11,336 nt of DNA from Spirochaetaceae bacterium (GTDB taxonomy: Bacteria > Spirochaetota > Spirochaetia > SZUA-6 > Fen-1364): NCBI GenBank assembly GCA_003154555.1, contig PMDT01000114.1, forward strand, positions 4,638 through 15,973, read 5' to 3'. The notes under the pieces are model-generated. The model was not told where the DNA came from. It made no database searches and saw only the letters and a list, made by a program, of their open reading frames with translations. The position numbers and the translations under genes were made by a program. Positions 5,849 to 11,336 of the stretch are shown piece after piece; position 1 is the stretch's first letter, and each line of letters opens with the position of its first letter.

Positions 5849-6726
5849 CGCTCCGCGAGTCGCTTGCGGGAAAGGGCATCATCCTTCTCGACGGCGCGAC
5901 AGGCACCCAGCTCTCCGCCCGGGGCCATTCCCCCGGGGGCATGCAGAATCTCCTTCACCCTGACGACGTGCGCGCCGTGCACGAAAGCTATCTTGCCGCG
6001 GGGTCCCGCGCGATCACGACGAATACGCTCACCGACAACCGCATCTTCCTGGAATCCCACGGTCAGGCCTCCGACGTCGCCGAGGTCAACCGGGCAGGCG
6101 CCGCCCTGGCACGGGAGGCCGTGAATGCGCGCCGCCCCGGCGCTTTTGTCCTCGGGGACCTGAGCTCCACGGGTCAGCTCCTGGAGCCATACGGCGATGC
6201 CACCGAGTCCCAGTTCATTGCCACTTTTACCGAGCAGGCCGGGATCCTCGCCGCTGCCGGTGTGGACGGCTTTCTCATCGAAACCGTCATGGATTTGCGT
6301 GAGGCAGTCTGTGCCGTGCGCGGCTGCCGGGAGGCGTCCTCCCTGCCAATCCTCGTGACCATGTCGTTCCAGAATCTCAAAGATGGCGGCCGGACCGCCA
6401 TGGGAAGCCGCGCCGCCGACTGCGGGGAGTCACTCGCCCGCGAAGGTGCCGACGCGGTGGGCGCCAATTGCGGAGATCTGGATCCCTTCGACACGGCGGA
6501 GATCATGACGGTGCTGCGCGGCGCCTGCGGCCTGCCGCTCATCGCCCAGCCCAACGCGGGCAAGCCGCGCCTCGTGAAGGACGCGGCTGTCTTCGACATG
6601 CAGCCCGCGCGGTTCGCCGACGGTGTTGCCCTCTGCATCCAGCGCGGCGCCCGGCTCGTCGGCGGCTGCTGCGGCACGACACCTGCGCACATTGCAGCCC
6701 TGGCGCGCCTGATTCCCGCTGGCTGA
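5845..6726 (+). CDS. Homocysteine S-methyltransferase family protein
   Basis: This 293-residue cytosolic TIM-barrel protein is equivalent to the homocysteine-binding module of MetH, standing alone as in MmuM/BHMT-like enzymes. These transfer a methyl group from a donor such as S-methylmethionine, betaine or methyl-folate to homocysteine. Zinc is held by Cys209 (GANCGD) and the Cys275-Cys276 pair (GGCCGTTP), all present. The start LLDGATGTQL (14-23) and the TNTLTDN loop (59-65) are family hallmarks. No cobalamin or methyltetrahydrofolate domain follows, so it is either cobalamin-independent or works with separate subunits. It overlaps the S51-like gene by 4 bases and its end faces a convergent gene across GC hairpins. 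The methyl donor cannot be decided here. Confidence 0.92.
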   Translation: MTLRESLAGKGIILLDGATGTQLSARGHSPGGMQNLLHPDDVRAVHESYLAAGSRAITTNTLTDNRIFLESHGQASDVAEVNRAGAALAREAVNARRPGAFVLGDLSSTGQLLEPYGDATESQFIATFTEQAGILAAAGVDGFLIETVMDLREAVCAVRGCREASSLPILVTMSFQNLKDGGRTAMGSRAADCGESLAREGADAVGANCGDLDPFDTAEIMTVLRGACGLPLIAQPNAGKPRLVKDAAVFDMQPARFADGVALCIQRGARLVGGCCGTTPAHIAALARLIPAG

Positions 6727-6736
6727 ACTGACGCGC

Positions 6737-6781
6737 GCCCCGCAGGAGCGGGGCCGGGCGGCCCGCGTCGGCCGCCGCCCG
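6737..6781. terminator. Two GC-rich hairpins between convergent genes
   Basis: GCCCCG (6737-6742) pairs with CGGGGC (6749-6754) over a 6-base loop. CGGGCGGC (6755-6762) then pairs with GCCGCCCG (6774-6781). The second ends one base before the stop codon of the minus-strand hydrolase. Neither has a U-run on either strand, but the position in a 56-base convergent gap suggests they halt or stabilise both transcripts. Confidence 0.45.
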
Positions 6782-6782
6782 C

Positions 6783-7913
6783 CTACAGCCAGCGGTCGAA
6801 CCACGCGAATGCGTCGGCCTGCATCGGCGCGTCGAACTTGTGCGGACCCGGATAGAACATCCCGCGGTAGCACTCCGGGGCGCCCATGCGCGCATAGATG
6901 CGTGAGAGCTTGTCGTTCGCCTTCTCCTGGCCGGCGAGCGTCCAGAGGGCATCGTCGCGATCACACTGCACCATGAGCGGCGAGGGCCCGTGCAGGGACG
7001 CCACATCGGGGAGATCCATCAGCGCGGGGAGGTGCGGCACGTGGAGCATCCACGTGTGCCAGCGCACCACGTCGGGCAGCATCTCGGCGAAAGTCGACAT
7101 GAAGCCCGCGCAGACGGCACAACGGATGCGGGGGTCAAGCGCCGCGAGGTAGATCGTGCGCAGGCCGCCGCCGGACAGCCCGCCGCAGCCCAGGCGCCGC
7201 GGATCCACCTCGGGCCGCGTGAGCAGGTAATCCACCGCGCGCCTGTCCTCCCATGCCATGATGCCGGTCCACGTCGTGCCGGCGAGGAAGAGGGTCTTCG
7301 CGATGAACGATTCATAGCCACCCACGAAATCGTTATAGGCCTCGACGTATTCCCTGCCCCCCGGTCTTTCCTGCTCCAGCTTCTGCACGTACCTCTCCGG
7401 CACGGTGTCTTCCGCGAGCCTGCGCGAGCCCCAAAGAAAGTTGTCCGGTGCAAGCACGACGTAGCCGCGGCGCGCGAGCTCGTTCGCCCAGGAGAGCCCT
7501 CCGTAGGTTTTCGCTTTGAACTCGGCCATGAGAGGCGGCTCGTCGCGCGACTCCACGAGCTTCTCCTTGCCGAAGTAGTAGAAGGCGCTGTGGTCGTGCA
7601 GGGCAACGACGGCAGGCAGGCTCTCGCTTCGGCCCGCGGGGCGCAATAGAAACGCCTCCGTGCGCGGGCCGAAGGGTTGGGCCCAGGAAACAAGCTCGGT
7701 CACCAGGCCGTCGTGCTCGCGCACCACGTGTGCCTTCGCGGCCAGCGGCGTGGCAGGTGGATCGTAGCCCAGGAGCTCGAGTATCCTGCCCCGTGCCTGC
7801 GTCTTCCACGCATCGACGTCGTTCCATTTTCCGTCCAGGAGGGAAAGGCTCCGGGGGGACCGTGACTCAGACCAGGATGCCAGGGCCTGGTAGTTGCCGA
7901 GCAGCTCTTTCAT
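6783..7913 (-). CDS. Alpha/beta hydrolase, acetylxylan-esterase/Abhydrolase_7-like
   Basis: This 376-residue protein has no signal peptide and is likely cytosolic. It has an alpha/beta-hydrolase core. The oxyanion-side strand is VVALHDHSAF (102-111). The nucleophile elbow GGLSGGG has Ser247. A late acidic cluster QCDRDD (316-321) supplies the catalytic Asp, and His358 is in PGPHKFD. A charged segment of about 80 residues (115-200) lies between strand AFYYF and the EDRRAVDYLLTRPEVDPRRLG helix. It probably forms a cap over the active site. The organisation resembles acetylxylan-esterase, dienelactone-hydrolase and Abhydrolase_7 proteins, which usually cleave esters, but the substrate is unknown. 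The ATG has no Shine-Dalgarno site and sits 6 bases after a TAGAAT box, so the message may be leaderless. It lies 44 bases downstream of the helicase-associated gene on the same strand. Confidence 0.85.
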   Translation of the reverse strand: MKELLGNYQALASWSESRSPRSLSLLDGKWNDVDAWKTQARGRILELLGYDPPATPLAAKAHVVREHDGLVTELVSWAQPFGPRTEAFLLRPAGRSESLPAVVALHDHSAFYYFGKEKLVESRDEPPLMAEFKAKTYGGLSWANELARRGYVVLAPDNFLWGSRRLAEDTVPERYVQKLEQERPGGREYVEAYNDFVGGYESFIAKTLFLAGTTWTGIMAWEDRRAVDYLLTRPEVDPRRLGCGGLSGGGLRTIYLAALDPRIRCAVCAGFMSTFAEMLPDVVRWHTWMLHVPHLPALMDLPDVASLHGPSPLMVQCDRDDALWTLAGQEKANDKLSRIYARMGAPECYRGMFYPGPHKFDAPMQADAFAWFDRWL

Positions 7914-7919
7914 GGCCGG

Positions 7920-7925
7920 ATTCTA
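7920..7925 (-). promoter_or_regulatory. -10-like TAGAAT directly before the hydrolase start
   Basis: Read on the minus strand, TAGAAT (5 of 6 to TATAAT) is followed by 6 bases and then the ATG at 7913. Transcription would begin at or next to the A of the start codon. The best -35 candidate at 17 bases spacing (TTCGCG, 7948-7943) is weak. Confidence 0.4.
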
Positions 7926-7957
7926 CCAGAGCCCGCGGGCGCCGCGAAGACCGGAGC

Positions 7958-9745
7958 TCAGGTAGCGCCGCTCTCCGATTCAAGGCTCATCCATCCCTCG
8001 ATCTCGTGCTCCACGTTGGACGGAAGCGGGCCGCGGGAGCCGCGCGTCAGGGCCGCGCGCACCATTGCTGCATCCAGCCCGGCCGCACGTGCGCGGGCGA
8101 GCGACGCGCGGGTGATGCGGAACAGCACGCCCACCTCGCGGCCGATCCTTTCGCAGAACCTGCCCAGCTCGGCTTCCGCGGCCGGTGACCGTGTGAGAAA
8201 TACCACCTCGTAGTTGGGCTGCACGATCAGCTCAGGGAGGCGGGTTACGGGCTCCGGGCTTTCAGGCAGGCCGTCACGGGGCAGTCCGATGAGGGCGCGG
8301 CCGACATCCGTCATGCGGAAGGCGGGCCTGCCCTCAGGGTCGAGACCCGCCTCCGCGCCGCCCAGGGACAGGAGGCACCTGCCCAGGAAGATGCCGAGGA
8401 ACGATTTCCACAGCTCCTCCAGTGCCTCTTCGGTGGCAAGACCGGGTGCAACCTGTCCCGGCTCCGCGCTGGACCGCGGCATTCCCGCCGCCGGCAATGA
8501 CGCCGTGGCGAGCGGGGAGCCGATGGCGGCCTGGTACTCGGCGAAATCTGAGAACCGGATATATGTCGTCACCGGGACAAATGAAAAGGCCTGCTCGAGC
8601 CAGGGCCTGACCTCCTCCTGGGCATCCCCCGCGGAGGTCAACTCCTCGTCCAGAAGGCTCCAGACGCGCGAGGCATGACCGGCGCCGCCGGCAAGCGCAT
8701 GCAGGACAGCATCCCTGCGCGGAGCGAGCGGCTTCCTGAGCCACTGCAACGCCTGCGGCCCGGGCGCAAGGGGCGCCGCACCTCCCGTCGCATCAGCGGA
8801 CACGAGGAGCCCGACGATGCGAAGCGCCTGGAGCGCAAGACCGATCCGGCCTTCGAGAGAAAGCTCCGTGACTCCCTCCAGCCAATCGGGCAGCGTGAGG
8901 AGCGTGTCACCTGCCGACTCCACGAAACGCGCGAATGGCTTGTCGTCGCCGCGCCGCAGCGGGATGGGCTCCACGAGGGCGCACATCAGGAGGCTCGTCA
9001 TGTCTTCCACGAGGAAGGGGTGATGAAAGGCATCTGTCACGCTGACAGGCTCGGGTGCGAGCACGACCGACAGCCGACGGAGCCGTCGGGCCGCGGCGGG
9101 CCAGACGCCGATGAGAGGCTCCAGGTCCGTGCGCCGGAGCCCGAGGAAAAACACCGCTCGCTGCACGCCGTAGCGCATGCCCGCGCAAAGGTCTTCGCGT
9201 CGTATGCCCGGGAAGTACTCCTCCAGGTCGCGGAGGGGGATGCGGTCTCTCTGCTCGGTGAAGAAGGCGAGCATTGCGCGGGCAGCGGCGCCCTCCGCCG
9301 CGTCGGCGTCGCGCGGCGCGCGGGAGAAGGCCCCCTGAAGCCATTCCACCGACGAGACAAACCCTGCCACGCGCGGGAGATCGTTGGGAAGCAGCGCCAT
9401 CGACTCGTGGAGCTGCGACCTCTCCTGTGACGTGTAGTGCTCGGCAAGATAGGAGCACAACGCGGCAAGACCGGGAAGCTCGAACAGGGGGCATCGCTCG
9501 AGGGACTTCAGGACGTGATGGAATTGCGCGTGCTCTTCGGGAATGCCCCGATAGCCCGGCCGGTCGGCAACCGCAAGGAAACCGCTGTCCAAAAGCTCAT
9601 CGTCGGACGCATCGCCGCGCGCCGCCTCGATGACGAGGCCCGGTGCGCACCCGGAAAGGAAGGCCCTGCGGGCCGGAATCGAAATCTCGCTCCAGAGGGC
9701 GAGCTCATCCAGGAAAATGCCCCAGTCGGCGGGGAAGAGCCTCAT
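7958..9745 (-). CDS. XPB helicase-associated protein with C-terminal Helicase_C_3-type module
   Basis: This 595-residue protein is encoded directly after the XPB-type helicase; its ATG (9745-9743) overlaps the helicase stop as ATGA. There is no Shine-Dalgarno site, so translation is probably coupled. The frame stays open further upstream, but that part is a shadow of the helicase gene. Residues 476-485 (FRMTDVGRAL) resemble the wing of a winged-helix domain. The C-terminus from ELIVQPNYEVVF to about 585 matches the XPB/Ssl2 N-terminal-like domain (Helicase_C_3), and residues 542-585 align without gaps to the start of the neighbouring helicase. The first 450 residues are mostly helical-looking and not recognised. 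Large proteins of this type sit beside XPB in actinobacteria and spirochaetes. A DNA-binding or helicase-modulating partner role is inferred from context. No nuclease motif was recognised. Confidence 0.85.
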   Translation of the reverse strand: MRLFPADWGIFLDELALWSEISIPARRAFLSGCAPGLVIEAARGDASDDELLDSGFLAVADRPGYRGIPEEHAQFHHVLKSLERCPLFELPGLAALCSYLAEHYTSQERSQLHESMALLPNDLPRVAGFVSSVEWLQGAFSRAPRDADAAEGAAARAMLAFFTEQRDRIPLRDLEEYFPGIRREDLCAGMRYGVQRAVFFLGLRRTDLEPLIGVWPAAARRLRRLSVVLAPEPVSVTDAFHHPFLVEDMTSLLMCALVEPIPLRRGDDKPFARFVESAGDTLLTLPDWLEGVTELSLEGRIGLALQALRIVGLLVSADATGGAAPLAPGPQALQWLRKPLAPRRDAVLHALAGGAGHASRVWSLLDEELTSAGDAQEEVRPWLEQAFSFVPVTTYIRFSDFAEYQAAIGSPLATASLPAAGMPRSSAEPGQVAPGLATEEALEELWKSFLGIFLGRCLLSLGGAEAGLDPEGRPAFRMTDVGRALIGLPRDGLPESPEPVTRLPELIVQPNYEVVFLTRSPAAEAELGRFCERIGREVGVLFRITRASLARARAAGLDAAMVRAALTRGSRGPLPSNVEHEIEGWMSLESESGAT

Positions 9746-11336
9746 ACAGGGGTGGGCACCGCGCCTGCGACGCGTATCGCGTACGCGTATCCCTGCTCGC
9801 AGAGGAAAAGCTGCCGTTTCAAGGCGAAGTCCTGCTCCACGGTGTCGCGCGAGACGAGCGAATAGAAGTAGGCCTGGTTGCCGAGCTCCTTCGGCCGCAG
9901 GATACGCCCCAGCCGCTGGGCTTCTTCCTGCCGCGATCCGAACGTGCCGGAGACCTGGATGGCAAGGCTCGCCTCGGGCAGGTCCACCGCGAAGTTCGCC
10001 ACCTTGGACACGGCGAGCACGCGGATCTTTCCGTTCCTGAAATCCTCGTAGAGCTTGTCGCGGACGTGCTGCGGGGTCGCTCCCGTGAGCACGGGCAGCC
10101 CGAGCGGGCGCGCAATGGCCGCAAGCTGGTCGAGATACATGCCGATGACCAGTGCGGGCTCGCCGGGGTGGGCCGCGAGGATCGCCTTCACCTGCTCGGT
10201 CTTCGCCGGGTTTTCCGATGCCATGCGGAACTTCGTGCGCGCATCGGCCACCGCGTAGCTGGTCCGCAGGGCTTCCGGCAGCGGCACGCGGATCTCCGTG
10301 CACACCGCCTTTGCGATCCAGCCCTGCTTCTCCATCTCCTTCCACGGCACGTCGTATTTCTTCGGGCCAATAAGGGCGAACACGTCGTCTTCCTTGCCGT
10401 CTTCCCGCACGAGCGTCGCTGTGAGACCGAGACGGCGGCGCGCCTGGAGCGACGCGGTGACCTGGAAGACGGGCGCGGGGAGCAGGTGGACCTCGTCGTA
10501 GACAATGAGGCCCCAGTCGCGTTCGTTGAAAAGGGAAAGATGCGGATACGGGGCGATCTCTTCGTCCTCCGCGGGGTCGGGAATCGCCGCCGTCCTTCCC
10601 CGGTGGGTGAGCATCTGGTAGGTGGCGATGGTGATCGGGCGCACCTCCTTGCGCTGCCCCGTGTATTCGCCGATCAGGGAAGGGTCGATGTCTGTCTTGT
10701 CTATCAGCTCCGCGATCCACTGCCGCACCGCGGTGATGCAGGTGGTGAGCACGAGGGTGGAGGTCTGGAGCTTGTTCATGCAGAGCATGCCGACGATGGT
10801 CTTGCCGGCGCCGCAGGGCAGCACGATGACGCCGCTTCCTCCGCGCTCGGACCCACCCATGTGAAATGCCTCCGCAGCTGCCGTCTGGTAGGGCCGGGGA
10901 TCGAATGGCCGCGCGCGTGATGCCATCTGCCGCCGCAGGGAGAAGCCGAATGCCTCCCCGGCCGCGTATCCCGCCTGGTCGTCCACCGGGTAGCCGATGC
11001 GGATGAGGGCGAGCTTCAACTGCCCCCTGGCCGCCGGGACCACGGCGAACTCCGTGGGGGAGAGCCGCTCAGTGAGCAGGATCGATGCATGCTTGTCGGC
11101 CGAGATCAGGTCGGCCAGGCCCTTGTCGCGGCACCGAAGCACCAGCCCCGCGGCATCTCGCTGAAGGGTGAGGCTGCCGAAGCGCGCCGCGTAGTCGGCG
11201 ATCTCGGTTGCGATATGCTCGGGGACCGGGTAGCGCGAAAAAGAGCGCAGCACGCCGATGATTTCCGCGGCGGAAACGCCAGCCGCACAGGCATTCCAGA
11301 TGGAAAGCGGGGTGAGCCGGTAGGTGTGCACGTGCT
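9742..11336 (-). CDS. XPB/UvsW-type DEVH superfamily 2 DNA helicase, 5' end missing
   Basis: This is a bacterial XPB (ERCC3-like) 3'-5' DNA helicase/ATPase with 530 residues visible. The frame enters from the right edge and reads H-V-H-T-Y-R-L-T-P-L, the conserved family N-terminal stretch. The GTG at 11331 is therefore an internal Val, and perhaps 20-40 residues lie outside. In order there is an XPB N-terminal module (11322-11191), then Walker A LPCGAGKT (10821-10798), DEVH box (10497-10486) and motif III GLTAT. The XPB-specific RED motif (10407-10399) and motif VI QRLGR (9918-9904) follow. All helicase motifs are intact. XPB unwinds DNA in eukaryotic nucleotide excision repair and transcription initiation; the bacterial role is thought to be repair but is poorly defined. 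It is followed in operon by its helicase-associated protein with a 4-base overlap. Confidence 0.95.
   Translation of the reverse strand, partial: HVHTYRLTPLSIWNACAAGVSAAEIIGVLRSFSRYPVPEHIATEIADYAARFGSLTLQRDAAGLVLRCRDKGLADLISADKHASILLTERLSPTEFAVVPAARGQLKLALIRIGYPVDDQAGYAAGEAFGFSLRRQMASRARPFDPRPYQTAAAEAFHMGGSERGGSGVIVLPCGAGKTIVGMLCMNKLQTSTLVLTTCITAVRQWIAELIDKTDIDPSLIGEYTGQRKEVRPITIATYQMLTHRGRTAAIPDPAEDEEIAPYPHLSLFNERDWGLIVYDEVHLLPAPVFQVTASLQARRRLGLTATLVREDGKEDDVFALIGPKKYDVPWKEMEKQGWIAKAVCTEIRVPLPEALRTSYAVADARTKFRMASENPAKTEQVKAILAAHPGEPALVIGMYLDQLAAIARPLGLPVLTGATPQHVRDKLYEDFRNGKIRVLAVSKVANFAVDLPEASLAIQVSGTFGSRQEEAQRLGRILRPKELGNQAYFYSLVSRDTVEQDFALKRQLFLCEQGYAYAIRVAGAVPTPV

Noticed and set aside
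9746..10720. N-terminal extension of the helicase-associated protein to 920 residues
   Set aside because: The extension lies inside the helicase gene in another frame and reads as Arg/Pro/Gly-rich text. The ATG at 9745 gives a clean ATGA overlap.
9643..10920. A 425-codon plus-strand open frame opposite the XPB helicase and its partner
   Set aside because: Its translation is Arg/Pro/Gly/His-rich without recognisable domains and lies opposite a helicase with every motif intact. Long antisense frames are common in GC-rich genes.
1..11336. tRNA, rRNA, riboswitch, CRISPR, insertion sequence or prophage signals
   Set aside because: No repeat-spacer pattern, cloverleaf, transposase, integrase or long terminal repeat was seen. 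Nearly all the window is occupied by conserved protein genes.

Overview
The window comes from a GC-rich bacterial chromosome (about 65% G+C by eye) that is densely packed with genes. Most genes have ordinary Shine-Dalgarno sites, and several are joined by 4-base ATGA or GTGA overlaps. There is no phage, insertion sequence, CRISPR array or RNA gene. The best taxonomic clue is the pair at the right end: a bacterial XPB-type helicase next to a large helicase-associated protein. That pair is known from actinobacteria, spirochaetes and some deltaproteobacteria. With a YgiD-type dioxygenase and a Prx1-type peroxiredoxin nearby, a Gram-negative host such as a high-GC spirochaete or deltaproteobacterium seems plausible, but the sequence does not settle it.

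Layout on the plus strand. 1-415 is the 3' part of a TetR-family regulator. It overlaps an ABC-2 type exporter: ATPase 412-1341 and permease 1338-2147. Next is a promoter and a 40-bp nested palindrome (2190-2229) directly in front of an extended short-chain dehydrogenase/epimerase (2233-3213). A two-gene unit follows, made of a small hydrophobic protein (3274-3549) and a YgiD/DODA-type LigB-family dioxygenase (3559-4356). A 2-Cys peroxiredoxin (4476-5075) sits behind its own candidate promoter. A peptidase S51-like protein (5129-5848) then overlaps a homocysteine S-methyltransferase-family protein (5845-6726). The plus-strand block ends at GC-rich hairpins (6737-6781), where it meets genes coming the other way.

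Layout on the minus strand, read right to left. A XPB/UvsW-type DEVH helicase enters from beyond the right edge (11336-9742). It overlaps by 4 bases a 595-residue helicase-associated protein (9745-7958). An alpha/beta hydrolase follows (7913-6783).

How the genes work together. The TetR/ABC genes look like a self-regulated exporter. The helicase pair looks like one DNA-repair or nucleic-acid-remodelling unit, and its two members carry recognisably homologous XPB N-terminal-type modules at opposite ends. The rest is a mixture of housekeeping and accessory metabolism (redox defence, sulfur or one-carbon chemistry, hydrolases) with no single evident pathway. Every stretch above 300 bases contains a gene; the longest gap is 119 bases (4357-4475). 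I see no clearly new system. The most interesting points are the palindrome that contains a -10 box, the shared module in the helicase pair, and several genes whose start codons follow a -10-like box with no ribosome binding site.
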